A program made the translations under genes and the position numbers. Below, one piece after another: positions 1 through 12,390 of a stretch of 64,000 nt of DNA (the first letter of the stretch is position 1; every line of letters starts with the position of its first letter). Source of the DNA: Diphasiastrum complanatum (lineage: Eukaryota; Streptophyta; Lycopodiopsida; Lycopodiales; Lycopodiaceae). Under the pieces are notes generated by a model. It did not search any database and was not told the origin of the DNA. It saw nothing but the letters and a program-made list of their open reading frames with translations. The DNA is taken from assembly GCA_029204225.1 (NCBI GenBank), contig CM055094.1, positions 66,548,536 to 66,612,535 of the forward strand, given 5' to 3'.

Positions 1-470
1 CCTCAGAACCTCCTGCCGTGGCGGGAAGTTCTGAACTCCATTAGCAAGCATAAGGAGCATTTGAGCTAACCTCCACTCTCACCCTCTATCTCTCTCTTTC
101 TCTCTCCACTTCTCTCAACCTCTTCTTATCTTCCCTTTCCTTTTGCCTACACTCATGATGAAGGTAGTTTAGGAGAGTGTTAGTGGTGGTAGAGTTAGAT
201 GAAAAGTAAGGAACTAACTAAAAGTAGCATCTATGCATAGTTAGGTGCCTATCCAATGAACTAACCCTTATTGACAGGTGGGAGGGCTATTACTACAGCA
301 ACCCCACCGCAAAGGGCCAGCATGCGGTTCATCATATTCCAAACCGTGAGGCGGAAATCCACAAAACCGCAATTTCAAGCTTGCGATGATCAACGGGTCA
401 CTGGACTGCAGATAACCACAACCGTAGTTCATGCGATTCTAGCGGGAGATTATGAATATTTTTTCAAAAA
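1..470. other. Unassigned repeat-like sequence
   Basis: No credible coding sequence is seen. Positions 1-25 carry a copy of the motif that starts the TIR-like repeat at 481 (CAGAACCTCC then G/C-rich), so this stretch probably holds another fragment of that repeat. A CT-rich tract lies at about 75-130. Confidence 0.3.
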
Positions 471-480
471 TGAAAATACT

Positions 481-632
481 CAGAACCTCCCGCCGCGGTC
501 CCTCTGCAATCCCTAATGTGGTCCCTTTGCGGTTCTATGAGGTTCCTCTAAGATTCTATGCGACCCTATATGGTCCTCTGCGGTCCCTCTATGGTCCTCT
601 GCGGTCCTCCCACTGCGGTGGGAGGTTCTCTG
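481..632. repeat. Small candidate TIR element (MITE-like), 152 bp
   Basis: The left end CAGAACCTCCCGCCGCGG matches the reverse complement of the right end (CAGAGAACCTCCCACCGCAG) apart from a 2-bp indel and two substitutions. The interior is built from imperfect copies of a 21-22 bp unit containing TGCGGTCCCTCTATGGTCC. No clear target-site duplication is visible, so it could instead be a fragment of a longer repeat. The motif recurs at positions 1-25. Confidence 0.35.
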
Positions 633-734
633 ATCCCTCATACAATATACCAAAATCTTGAGTTCCAATGATGTACCTCAAAACTCGTCTTCTTAGCTTC
701 CAATGTTCCTCACTAGGATCTTGCATGAATTGAC

Positions 735-2300
735 TCAATCCTCACTAGGATCTTGCATGAATTGACTCAATCTTCCAACACAATAGCTTAGATCTGGTCT
801 TGTAATGGTTAGATATATGAGTGAACCAACTAGCTTCCTATAGATAGTAATTTCCTCAAAGGATCTTTCACTACCTCTTATAATTAGCTTTACATGAGAC
901 TCCATAGGTGTATCACTAGCTTTTGCATCTACCATATGAAATCTTTCTAGAATAGCATTAGAATACTTCTCTTGACAAATGAAAGTATATTGAGAAGATC
1001 TAAACACTTCTATTCCTAGAATGTAATGCTAGATACCAAGATCATGCACCTCAAACTCCTACTTAATAGCACTCTTGGTATCCTCCACATCTTGATTGTT
1101 TCCGCCACTCAAGATGATATCATCCACATAGATTAGCAAGATATTAACATCATTTCTAGCAAACCTATAATAAAGTGAATGATCATACTCACTCATAACA
1201 AAGCCTTGAGAGAGTAAAAAAGTGTTCAGCTTAGCATACCAACTCCTTGGTGCTTGCTTAAGGCCATACAACCTCTTTTAAAGTAGACACAAATGATTTG
1301 GCTTTGTAGATGAAAAGTAGCTCTCGGGTTCCTCTTGAAGATCACCACTCAAGAATGCATTTGTAATGTCCATTTTCCATAGATCCCATCCATAAAGTGT
1401 AGCATGTGAGATGATGACTCAAATGCTTACCATCTTTGCCATAGGTGCAAAGGTCTCATCATAGTCAAGCCCTTGTTCTTGAGCATATCCTTTTGCCACT
1501 AACCTTGTCTTGTACTTGTTGATAGATCCATCTTGGTGTGTCTTCACTTTGAAGATCCATTTGCATCCAATAGCTTTCTTGTACATAGGTAACTCCATCA
1601 ATCTCCATGTTCCATTCTTCATAAGAGCTTGATAATCAAGATCCACTGCTTGGATCCATCCTCTTCTTTCCTTGCTTCATCTAGACTTGTGGGTTCATAA
1701 AAAGAGGTTAGGAAAGCAACATAATCTTCAAAAACTACTTGTTTACCCTTTTCATCATATGTCAGCCTTGAAGGTACTTGTCTTTCCCTTGATGTTCTCC
1801 TTGGATTTTGACTTGATGAAGGTCCATCATCATCACCATCTAAAGTAGGATCCTTTACGTCAACATCAAGAACGTTAGATCCATCCACATCACCATCAAT
1901 CATGCTTGAAGACACTTTTGAAATTTTTTCTCATAAACAATGACATCTTTACCAACAATCACTTTGTTAGTAGAAGGAATGTAAACCTTGTAGGCTTTAC
2001 TCACCTCACTATATCCAACAAAAGTACCTTTCCTTGAAGATGGATCCTCCTTGGTTTTAGCATCAAGAGTTCTGTTGACATTACATGTGCATCCAAAAGT
2101 TCTAAGAAAGTGACACTCGGCCTCCTCTTGAATAACATCTCAAAAGATGTCCTTCCATCCAAAATAGCACTCGACACCTATTGCACAAGAAATTGGCACA
2201 CAACAAAGCTTGATACCAAATGGTGTATCAAGATTAGCACTTAGCCTCATGGCTTTAGCACTTTCACATAAAGTCCTATCCTTCCTTTCAGCCACATTAT
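735..2300 (-). pseudogene. Ty1/copia pol fragment (integrase C-terminus, RT), decayed
   Basis: Read on the minus strand from 2300 down, the pieces follow copia pol order. First comes an integrase end (VAERKDRTL at about 2290), then a conserved stretch ending near KTKEDPSS (about 2060), an acidic linker, and RT starting with GCKWIFKVK (about 1560) and ARLVAKGYAQEQG-like sequence. Next are YGLKQAPRSW (about 1265) and the RT active site YVDDIILSG (about 1125), and last a late RT segment with TRPDLSYCVGRLSQ (about 790). Stops and frameshifts separate these pieces, so no polyprotein can be made. RNase H, LTRs, gag and protease are absent. The sequence clearly differs from elements A and B in this window, so it is another family. 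Seen: the motifs and breaks. Known: their order in copia pol. Confidence 0.85.
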
Positions 2301-2640
2301 ATACTAAAATATTAAAATCAAACTATAAATAAATAAAATACAAAATAACACAATAAATTAGATATATAAAAATGGAATACAACAAAATAAACTCTCAAAA
2401 TAAATGTATCAATAATATAATTTAAAAATAAAATCACAGAAAAAAAAGATAAACAAATACAATAAAATAAAATAATTAATGAGAATAAAAAAGTACAAAA
2501 CATATTAAAAAACTACTTAAAAAACAGTTACGATTTTAAAAAATAATAAAAAATAAAATCTATAAAGCTAAGAAAAAAATAAAAACTTTAAAAGAATAAT
2601 GAAAAGCAATAATACAAGTTACAAGAAAAAAAAGCCTTTA
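2301..2640. other. AT-rich non-coding stretch
   Basis: Mostly A with short T runs on the plus strand. The only open frame (2318-2503, minus) encodes a low-complexity F/I/L/Y peptide and looks like a composition artefact. It separates the copia fragment from the repeat field at 2641. Confidence 0.6.
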
Positions 2641-3460
2641 AGGTCAAAGGACTAAGGGCCTTGAGCTAAGGACTAATCGCCTATGGATATGGCATTGGTC
2701 CAAGGGCAAAGAGTCAAGGGCTAAGGACTAGTTGCCGACAACCAAGGTCTAAGGACCAGCAACTAAGAACTAAGCTCCAATGGCTAAGGGTCAAGGTCTA
2801 GGGACAAAGGGTCAAGGGCCAACAGGTAAGGGTCAAGGGTCAGGGTCTAAGGACCATGGGCCAACTGGCTTAGGACTGACGGTCGAGACCCAATGGCCAA
2901 GAACTAAGGGCCAAGAGACAAGGGCTAAGGGCCAATTGCCGACTACCGAGGGCTAAGTGTCAGCGGCTAAGAACTTAGGGCCACCGGCTAAGGGTAAAGG
3001 TCTAAGGACTAAGGGCTAACTGGCTAAGGATTGAGGGCCAACTAGCTAAAGACTGACTCGGGCCAACTAGCTAAGGACTGAGGGCCAACTAGCTAAGGAC
3101 CAAGGGTCGAGGGCCAATATCTAAGGGCTAAGACTAAGGGCCAACTGGTTGAGGGGCAAGGGCTAAGGGCCTAGATATTAGGGCCAACAACTAAGGGTCA
3201 AGGTCTGAGGACTAAGGGCCAACTAGCTAAGGACTGAGGACCAACTAGCCAAGGGTCGAGGGCCAATGTGTACGGGCTAAGACTAAGGGCCAACTGGCTA
3301 AGGGTCGAGATATAAGGGATTAGGTCCAATTGCTAAGGGCTAAGTGCCAAGGTCTAAGGACTAAGGGCTAACGACCAAGGACTATAGTCCAATGGTTGAC
3401 GACCAAGTGGCAAGGGGTAAGGGCCAAACTTTAAGGACCAATGGCGAAAGGCTAAGGAAG
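2641..3460. repeat. Degenerate short-unit repeat field (CTAAGGGCCAA-type)
   Basis: About 0.8 kb is built almost entirely of variants of CTAAGGGCCAA, often in a longer unit like CCAACTAGCTAAGGACTGAG that recurs at about 22-bp spacing near 3010-3110 and 3210-3240. The plus strand is rich in AAGG/GGGCC words and full of TAA stops, so it is not coding on that strand. It begins abruptly after AT-rich DNA and ends at AT-rich DNA (about 3465), just upstream of the broken integrase-like gene. It resembles a decayed minisatellite. The AAGGG core recalls telomere-type repeats, but the unit length and the GGCCAA half do not fit a plant telomere. Confidence 0.7.
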
Positions 3461-3689
3461 ATCCACTAATATTTTATAAAGATATTTAAATTACATAAAA
3501 CTATTTCAAGACAATTTTAAAACTTGGGTATATTTATCCAGCTATTTACATTGTGTGTTATAAATTCACATCTATGTATGTATGTATGTTCCAATGTATG
3601 TTGACATCATAATGTCTCTCTGTGTGTGTAGGGCTTGCAATGGAAAATGATCGTGAGAAAAATGTCCGCGTTGTCTTGCTATAGCATTC

Positions 3690-6236
3690 AATCAAATTTT
3701 GAGTACTGAACCAAGCCAAATGTGTTTCTTTTGCGAAATTGGCACAAATAAATGCATGGTGAGTATATCAAAAGTGGTCAAGATGGATTGTCCATTGCCA
3801 TACCCACAGACGTGTATTACTCATCTTGCAGACATTTATGATAATTTGTTGGACTTAAATGCAAACAAATTATTGTGGGATAACAATGACGTGGTGAAGA
3901 TTGACGACCTTGCAGTCTTGGCATGTCATTTTTATAACAACAATGATATTGTTGATTGTATGGATTTTGATGGAAATATAGTTTCTTCAGCTAGCTTCAA
4001 AAGTTACTACAGTTTTGACAAAAAGTAGTTGTTTGCCACTGTAAAGTTAATATCGGTAACAAATGAAGGAACCATTCAAAATGCCATGGAAGATGACGGA
4101 GTCCTATTTTACTCACCAAATAAATCGATGATAATATGGCGTGTATCGAAACTTTCTTTACATGCTACGAATGCTAGACACGTATCGTTCGATGAGACAA
4201 TGAATGAGTATTACACTTATTATGATCGCAATTACAACAGATCATCAACATGTATGCAATGTACGACTACCTTCAATCACGACAAGAGAACATCAACAAA
4301 AACAACATGTAATTCTGATTTCCTCACTAGTGTGTCAATCATAATAATAGTGCAAACTTCAAACGGATTAGGTATAGTTCATATGTTCTCACCGGTGTGG
4401 ATGATATCAATGCTCATGATGTGACTGATAGCAATGCTACAAGACCAGCTCTATACAACTCTGATGTTTTGACAGGCATGGACGATGTAATTGGTTATGA
4501 TCTGACACGATCGACATACAACTCAAACATCCTAACTGGGATAGACGATGTGGTTAACAATAATATATCTCGGCAAAATGGGTCTAGTAAAAATTTATTG
4601 ATGCATATGAGAGATGTTAATGTGGAAAATGGACACTGCAATCCATCTCAAGCGAATGCTATCACCGACAGTCACGATCATAGACTTTCTCAAATGGAAA
4701 GACAATCTAAGAAGACAACAGGTGCATCCTCTGTAACATTGCTTTCTACTGCTTCTAGACAACATGATTTAGATTTTTCTATGTTTGATTTTGATGAAGA
4801 CAACGAGATAGGTAATTGGAATGAAATGTTACAAGAATTTGTAACAAGAGTTGGTCAATCACACGAGAAAAGTTTTAAGAGTCCAATGCAACATGATCCA
4901 AGTTTTGAATCTTTTGGAGCTTCTCAAAACTGCAAAAGAAAGCATGTGCTTGCATTTGTCACTCTGAAGAAAGCAGATTCTGTTTTATCGCCAGAACATA
5001 TAAAAGAGACTTTGATGCAGCCTTGTTGTAAGAAATTATGCATACGCAAAATCACTTACAAATAATGTGAAGACTTGAGAATAAGTGTATGGAGAAAGCG
5101 AGGATCAGATAGACATAATTACCTTTTACAAATGTTTGGGTGTTTTTTGAAGGCACAAGATAATTCGAACATTGCATGTAATATGTGAGAAGAATCCTGT
5201 TAAGACTTAAACCTGTAGTTTCAGGTAAAACCATATGTTCAAAGGCATTTCAAGATCTATTGGGAGTTTTTCGCATGGATTGTTTTGGCAGATAATCTCA
5301 GAGGCACGCAACAATATTGTCTATAAATTTCATGGGAACACAGGTACATTAAAACAGTGCGCACATTCAAGACAAGGACTTGCTATTATGCGTGGAATTT
5401 TAGAAAAGCATGCTCTGCCCCAACCGCATCTTCAACTTAAATCAAAAGATGGAGTAGTTCATTGTGAACATCATCTCCCTCTTGGCATGTCTAAAGGTGA
5501 TGTCTTCAATTCCATCAACAAAGAACTTCAAGACACTAGCATGTCCACAATCTCCAAAAATACATTGTATCGGTTGTGGAGCCATGAGTTTTGATATGTC
5601 AAGACTCCAACAAAACAAAGAATGTCCAAATGCAAGATTTGTGATGAGCTAAAAAATGCGATCGAAACTTCAACTGATATTAAGGTGCAAGAACGCCATA
5701 TTGCAATGAGAAATCGACACTTATTGCATGTTTTTGACTCAAGAAAGCTATACACATATTGGAAAGAAGAATCAAGATCACATCCAGAGCAATCGCTGTG
5801 CCTTATATTGATGGCATGGATCGAAATACAACAACATTGCCCCATTTCAAAAAGACTCCTCCAAGATTGGAGGGTAACCATTGAAAATGCATGTTTGTGG
5901 AGTGCTTGTTCACGGATTCAAATTGCTATGTGATGTGTGGATAGACATCTTGTATCTGCATGACAGCAATCAGGTGGTCACATCCATTATGCGAGCAATA
6001 CGAAAGGTGCAACTTGCATGCGACAATCTCCCTCCCATCTTATGTATTCAAGCTGACAACTATTGGACAAAAAATAAAAATAGGTTCATCTTGGTCTTCG
6101 TTCTATGCTTGTGGTGCATAACATATTTCAGACGGTTGAAATGGGGTTTTTGATGGTCGAACACACGAATGAAGACATCGATCAAGTTTTTAGTGTAATC
6201 TCTAGGTCATTGAAATGTAAATCCGTTCTTACTATG
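3690..6236 (+). pseudogene. Integrase-like (HGNTG / HTxEDID) family gene, 5' part, split by copia A
   Basis: I recognise the architecture of a eukaryotic family related to DUF7869-type integrase-like proteins, often linked to mobile elements; the biochemical function is unknown to me. Visible in order: a cysteine pair near the start (CFFCE, 3727) and a Ser/Asn/Asp-rich region with three repeats of the form VLTGxDDV (4385-4560). Then come CSKAFQDLLGVFRMDCFGR (5239) and FHGNTGTLKQC (5329), followed by LYRLW (5570), SKCKICDEL (5626), a DGMDRNTTTLPHF segment (5810), MHVCGVLVHG (5888), an ADN motif near 6055 and HTNEDIDQVFSVISRSLK (6161). The last is close to the family signature GHTHEDIDQ. The gene is broken by in-frame stops (4026, 5592) and several frameshifts (about 4397, 5070-5235, 5805, 5880, 6070-6150). 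The frame runs straight across the copia A site into 12386, so both pieces were one gene before insertion. Start not determined. Confidence 0.7.
6232..6236. repeat. Target-site duplication of copia A, left (CTATG)
   Basis: CTATG directly precedes the left LTR edge and is repeated exactly at 12386-12390 after the right edge. Five base pairs is the usual duplication size for copia integrase. Confidence 0.9.
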
Positions 6237-6919
6237 TGTAAAAATTACAGCAAATAAGGATCCTAAAACACTTGAAATGATGAGAGAAACAATAGATTAT
6301 GATTTCATAAGATTATCACAAGTTGAACCATCAAAATCCATCAAAAATCTATGCTTGAACCTCACTAAATGACCCAAATCCTTGAAGAAGGCTTCACACG
6401 TGTGAAAGTACGGCCTCCCACAGTCTGAGTACTGTACACCAGACCTACATTCAATCCTATAATTATTAGTAATCACAAGTACTCAAACAATTATGAACAT
6501 AGAGAGCAATTGCACCATTATGAGAGAAAAAACATGAAATTGCTTGATTGATTTTGGTGAGATATCATCACCTATATATACATGATCCATCACGGTTTTG
6601 GGCAGATATGAGTAGCCCTAAACCTATCCCTAATGGTAATTTTGGTGGATCTTTCATCCCTACCAAGTTAGGGTTGGAATCTTGGAGATCCCTCAACAAT
6701 GCAAAAAATTACCAAAAATAGCTCCTATTTTTTCTCCCTTGTATCTAAGAATAATTTGGACTCATTCCAAAGGTTCTAACACTTAGGTCTACTCGAGAAC
6801 ATCCTTATGAATGGAATCCTATGCTATTTGGCACGTGTGACAAGCCACATCATGACCATCTAACTATTTACAAGTCATATGACCAAAACTAGTCAAGCTA
6901 GAATTATGAATTTTTAACA
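6237..6919 (-). repeat. 3' LTR of copia A
   Basis: 683 bp, starting TGTAAAAATT and ending TTTTTAACA on the plus strand, i.e. TGTTAAAAA...TTTTTACA in element orientation. Nearly identical to 11703-12385 and to the two LTRs of element B. Confidence 0.93.
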
Positions 6920-6931
6920 CTCCTCCTCACT
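6920..6931 (-). other. Polypurine tract of copia A
   Basis: Minus strand AGTGAGGAGGAG directly before the 3' LTR, just after the end of pol. It is the expected plus-strand primer in reverse transcription, and element B has the same tract. Confidence 0.85.
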
Positions 6932-6933
6932 AT

Positions 6934-9900
6934 CTAGCTTGGTTCAATCATTGCTTTACTAATCACTCCAAGTGATGATCTGAACTTCATAAAAGGTGTC
7001 TTTTGAAGTTGTTTATTAAGTAGATCAGCTACACATTCATTGCTTGGAACATGCTCCAAAGCAATCTCCTTGGCTTGCACCATTTCTCTCACAAAGTGAT
7101 GGCATATCTCAATGTGCTTAGATCTTGCATGGAAGATTGGGTTAGATGCAAGGTGTTGGGCTGATATATTGTCATTGTAGATGATTGGTGCCTCCTCTGA
7201 ATCCATGATCTTTATTTCCACCAATAATCTCTTGATCCAAAGTACCTCCTTTGTAGTGGTTGTCAATGCTTTGTACTCGGCCTCGGTTGAAGATAGAGAT
7301 ATAGTTTCTTGCTTTTTTGAAAGCCATGAAACCACACCTTCTCCTATGAAAGTTGAATAGGCACTTGTTGATTTCCTATCCCTCTTGTCCCCTGCAAAAT
7401 CTGAATCACTAAATGCATGAAGGTTAATCACATCTCCTCTATATAGAATCCCAAAATCCAATGTACCCGAGATGTATCTTAGAATCCTCTTAGCCTTTTT
7501 CCAATGGATATTCAATGGCTTTTGCATGGATTGGCTCAACCTACATACACTAAAGCTAAGATCTGGTCTAGTTATAGTGATCCACATTAAGGAACCTATA
7601 AGTTGTCTAAACAAAGTGATGTCCATGAAGGATCTTCCATCATCTTCATTTGGCACTTTTACATCTTGCTCCATTGATGTGTCAACACTTTTGCATACTT
7701 CCATCTTAAACTTCTTCAAAAGACTTTGAGCATAGTTTACTTGACTTATAAAGATAAAATCAGACCCTCTAAGTACTTCTATGCCTAACATGAAGTGAAG
7801 ACACCCTAGATCTACCATCTTGAACTCTAAGGATAGATCTATCTTGATTTTTTCAATACCATCAACACTATTTCCACTAATGATGATGTCATCTACATAA
7901 ATGAGTAAAAGTACAATACCAACATCATCAAACTTAATGTAAAGAGTGGGATTATATTCACTTTGAACAAAAGAAAGTGAAATAAGATAGCAATGTAGTC
8001 TTGAATTCCAAGATCTCGAGGCTTGCTTCAAGCCATAGATGCTTCTTTGGAGATGGCATACTTTGTTCTCCATTCCATGCTTGATGAACCCTTGTGGCTG
8101 CTCCATATAGATATCCTCTTCCAGAAAACCATTCAAGAAAGCATTAGAGACATCCATTTGACATAGAATCCATCCAAAATGTGATGCAAGTGCAATGATT
8201 AGTCTTATTGTGACCATCTTGGCCACGGGTGCAAAAGTTTCCTCATAGTCTATCCCTCTCTCTTGAGCATAACCTTTTGCAACTAATCTTGCTTTATGTT
8301 TGTTAACACTCCCATTTGCATTCAACTTAAGCTTGAAGACCCACTTGCATCCTATTACATTCCTTTGAGGTCTCTCAACAAGCAACCAAGTTTCATTCTC
8401 AATCAAGGCATCATACTCATCCAACATAGCTTTATACCATTCTTTGGAGTTCAATGCATCTTCAACATTAGACGGTTCTTCAAAACTAGATAAAGCATAA
8501 TAATTGGATGAGATACCCTCAACTTGCTATCCTTTGCCTTGATATGTGAGCTTTGATGGCTCCACTTTTGACCTTGAAGATCTCCTTGGTGTGATAGGTG
8601 GGTTTGGTGCTTGCTCCTCCATGAGCTCCTCCTCAAAACCAAGATCTTGCTCCTCGGCCATCTTCTTCTTGATTGTTGGAGCACTTGAGCCTTCTTCAAG
8701 CATATGCATATGATGTTCATCAAAGATGACATCCCTTGAAACAACAAATTTGTTCAAGGATGGGAGATAGACTTTGTAGCCCTTGCTTGAGCTTGCATAT
8801 CCAAGCATGATCCCTCTTGTGGAAGATGGATCCTCCTTGGTTCTTGTTTCCAATGGCACATGCACATAACATATACACCCAAAAACTTTCAAGTGATTAA
8901 GATTGGGTTTCTTTCCATAGAACATCTCATAAGGAGTTTTGCCTTCAATTGCTTTGCAAGACACCCTATTCATCAAGTAGTTTGCACATACAAGAGACTC
9001 ACCCCAAAAGGATTTGAGCAGACAAGCATCTAATCTTAAAGCCTTAGAACATTCACATAATGTTCTATTCCTTCTTTCAGCAACTCCATTTTGTTGAGGA
9101 GTGTAAGGACAAGAAGTCTCTTTCTTGATCCCTTCCTCCTCACAAAAGGCCTTGAACTCATTGGAGATGAATTCTCCACCATTGTCACTTCTAAGAATCT
9201 TGATGCTATGATTATGATGCTTTTCCACAAACAACTTGAACTTTACAAAAGTATCAAATACTTGAGACTTGAAGGAAAGTAAGAACACCCAACAATATCT
9301 TGAGTAGTCATCAATGAAGGTTAAAAACATGGAGAAACCTCCATTAGATTTGGTGCTAGCAATGTGCACATCCGAGTGTATGAGTTCAAGAGGATGAGAT
9401 GACTTTGTGATGGAGTTAGGAAACACCTTCTTATGTGCCTTGGATAAGGCACAAGATTCACAAACCTTGTCTTCCTTCCCAATAGACCTTGGTAGTCCTA
9501 AAGCATACTCCTCCTTGATCATAGCCTCCATGGAACCCGAGTTGACATGTCCAAGTCTTTTGTGCCATAAAGTAAAGGTAGATATCTTGCTCTTCTCGGC
9601 CAACATGACAACATTAGTATCCACAAATGCATCCAGCTTATAAAGTTTGCCAAGTCTAGTGCCCTTAGCCACTATCTTACCCTTCTTCTTGATAAAACAT
9701 TCATTTGAAGCAAAGTCAACATTGAAACCATTGTCTACCATTTGGCCAACACTTAGTAGATTCTTTGTTATTGTAGGAATGTACAAAACACCTTCTATGT
9801 TGATCTTTTTGGAAGATCCTAAGCAAAGGGGAATGCTACCAACTCCTTCAATCTTACAAGCTTCATCATTTGCTGTATAGATAGACTTTATAGGTCCATC

Positions 9901-10902
9901 ATAAGATAAGAGAGAAGAGAAAAACTCCCTTTTACTAGTCATGTGTGAACTAGCACCCGAGTCAATCCACCAAGGATCTTCTCCTTTGAAGCTTGTTGAA
10001 GAAAATATGGACATCATGAGAGAGTCCTCATGTGAACTCTCCTCCTCCTCCTCTTTGCTCATGTTGGCTTGGCTTTGATCTTGCTTCCTCTTGAGGCATT
10101 CCGAGGCATAATGCCCCATCTTGCTACAATAGTAGCACTTCACCTTTGATTTGTCCTTCTTGACTTTGGTGGTTGATGGAGATGCCTTTGGGGGTCCTTC
10201 TTGATCCTCAAGCTTTGTAGACTTCTTGAATGTTGATCCTTTGCCTTTGGACTTTCCTTTGCCTTTGGTGAAGAGAGCTTGGTCATCTCCACCTTGGATG
10301 GAAAGCCTATCCATCCTCTCTTGCATTTGGCTCCTTCTTGATTCCTCGGCCATGAGTGTGCCTTGGAGTTCTTCAAGTATGGGTAGCTTACCCATAATTG
10401 CATATCCCTGAACCAAATTGTCAAATTCAAAGCTTAGTCCATTCAATATGAGTTGAACAAGCTCTTCATCCTTGATAGGGTCACCTATAAAGGCTAGCTC
10501 TTTGTTCAATTCCTTTACTCTTAGGACAAAAGTATGTGCACTCTCTCCTTTCTTTTGATAGCTTCTATAGATTTGATTCTTCAAAGCTAACATTCTAGTT
10601 TGATTCTTGGATTCATAGACCTTTTGCAAAGTCTCCCAAGCATCTTGAGCTGAAGTGCAATCTCCTACCTCTCTTAAGAGTTCATTTGCAACATTCATTT
10701 TTATGCAATGTAGTGCAACATTGCACCTCTTGATGTATTTGGCTTTTTCTTGAGGATGAATAGGTTCACCCTCCTTACCATTTACAATTTCCATCAGATC
10801 TTGCATGATCATGATAGATTCCATTCTAACTTTCCATATGGAATAGTTAGTTTTGTTGAGCCTTTCATTAGTATCCAAAAGATATGCATTTATAGATGCC
10901 AT
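6934..10902 (-). pseudogene. Copia A gag-pol polyprotein with one nonsense codon
   Basis: A single 1322-codon frame starting MASINAYLLD. Domains in order: Gag (about 1-250), a CCHC zinc knuckle CYYCSKMGHYASEC (about 256), protease with DSGASSHM (about 314), and the pre-integrase HHCC module (HKRLGH, CESC). The integrase core follows (DDYSRY, SDNGGEF, PYTPQQNGVAERRNRT), then a linker, RT with YVDDIIISG (about 1002), RNase H with SDSDFAGDKRDRKSTSAY, and a KHIEI end motif. The only break is TAG at 8527-8529, where element B has CAG, in the linker between integrase and RT. Upstream and downstream parts stay in frame. Because B reads through at this codon, a point mutation is more likely than programmed readthrough. 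Another change near the end (NKQLQKTP against TKPLQKKP in B) alters a conserved motif. Confidence 0.93.
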
Positions 10903-11689
10903 CTAGTCTCCTAATCAAGGACTTGACACAAATGAAGGTTACTTCTATTGATTTGATTGAAGGTCTACCTTATCCCACTTCTTAGGGACCTGAAAAGATC
11001 GGTAATAGACTTCTAAGAATGATCTCTAACAAAATCAAATCATAGAATACTAGAAACAATGCACTTGCTTGATTGAAGTAGACAATACTAGTAGAATTGC
11101 CCCTCTTTCTATAAAGAACATTAAAGCTTCCAAATGATCTGATCAAGAGTGAATTTCAGCAACCTAATATACTTCCAAAATCACTTGTAAAAGATCTAAA
11201 TGGAACTTAATGAGGATGCAACACAATCTACTATCCAATCACAAGCAAAAAATGATCAAAATTGATGAAAATTTGATCTAATTTGGTGCATAAGTCAAGC
11301 AATGGTTGGACTGAACCTAAATCACTTTAGGAGGTGTCTACTACACCTTAGAACAGCCTTGAAGAGTCCCCAAAACTCTGATATTCCCTCTCCTTGAATG
11401 CTAGAAAGCCTCCTCTATGAAATCACCTCCAAAACTTGCTTAGAAATCAATGCTTGGAGCAAGCAAAACTTGCTATCTTGATAATGTGAATTGAATTCAA
11501 CTTTGCCTCTGGTTTTAGACACCTAAACACCTGCAAATGAAGTCACACAACTTCAATCTCCAATGTATTTGACTCACTTTGAGTTCTAGAATCAATACTA
11601 GATGCTAAGATCCAATCTACACAAGATTTAGATCAAAAATTGTGATCAAATTGAATGAAAACCAAGGATTTAGCTCATTTCAGCCTTTA

Positions 11690-11702
11690 GGCTCTGATAC
11701 CA
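11690..11702 (-). other. Primer-binding site of copia A
   Basis: On the minus strand TGGTATCAGAGCC follows the 5' LTR directly. This is the usual plant copia site complementary to the 3' end of initiator methionine tRNA. Confidence 0.9.
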
Positions 11703-12385
11703 TGTAAAAATTACAGAAAATAAGGATCCTAAAACACTTGAAATGATGAGAGAAACAATAGATTATGATTTCATAAGATTAGCACAAGTTGAACCATCAA
11801 AATCCATCAAAAATCTATGCTTGAACCTCACTGAATGGCCCAAATCCTTGAAGAAGGCTTCACACGTGTGAAAGTATGGCCTCCCACAGTCTGAGTACTG
11901 TACACCAGACCTACATTCAATCCTATAATTATTAGTAATCACAAGTACTCAAACAATTATGAACATAGAGAGCAATTGCACCATTATGAGAGAAAAAACA
12001 TGAAATTGCTTGATTGATTTTGGTGAGATATCATCACCTATATATACATGATCCATCACGGTTTTGGGCAGGTATGAGTAGCCCTAAACCTATCCCTAAT
12101 TCTAATTTTGGTGGATCTTTCATCCCTACCAAGTTAGGGTTGGAATCTTGGAGATCCCTCAACAATGCAAAAAATTACCAAAAATAGCTCCTATTTTTTC
12201 TCCCTTGTATCTAAGCATAATTTGGACTCATTCCAAAGGTTCTAACACTTAGGTCTACTTGAGAACATCCTTATGAATGGAATCCTATGCTATTTGGCAC
12301 GTGTGACAAGCCACATCATGACCATCTAACTATTTACAAGTCATATGACCAAAACTAGTCAAGCTAGAATTGTGAATTTTTAACA
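11703..12385 (-). repeat. 5' LTR of copia A (promoter side)
   Basis: 683 bp. Transcription would start in this copy on the minus strand. A TATATATA box lies at 12039-12046, in a segment kept in all four LTRs of elements A and B. Confidence 0.93.
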
Positions 12386-12390
12386 CTATG
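12386..12390. repeat. Target-site duplication of copia A, right (CTATG)
   Basis: Exact match to 6232-6236, immediately outside the right LTR. It fixes the ends of element A to the base. Confidence 0.9.

Larger units (their letters stand above)
6237..12385 (-). mobile_element. Copia element A, full length, minus orientation
   Basis: A complete 6149-bp Ty1/copia element: 5' LTR 11703-12385, primer-binding site 11690-11702, gag-pol 10902-6934, polypurine tract 6920-6931, 3' LTR 6237-6919, all on the minus strand, flanked by CTATG duplications. The LTRs are both 683 bp and differ by roughly ten to a dozen bases by eye, so the insertion is not ancient. It lies inside the already decaying integrase-like gene. 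Its protein is nearly identical to that of element B (28689-34846). One nonsense codon breaks its polyprotein, so it is probably non-autonomous now. Confidence 0.95.

Noticed and set aside
2641-3460. Interstitial telomere
   Set aside because: The unit is CTAAGGGCCAA-like and variable; there is no run of TTTAGGG or its complement.
8527-8529. TAG in copia A as programmed readthrough between integrase and RT
   Set aside because: Element B has a sense codon (CAG) at the same place and carries different stops, so random point mutation is simpler.
10140-10430. Basic frames within gag (and the same at 30654-30944)
   Set aside because: Alternative-frame shadows of the copia gag; they appear in both elements for that reason.
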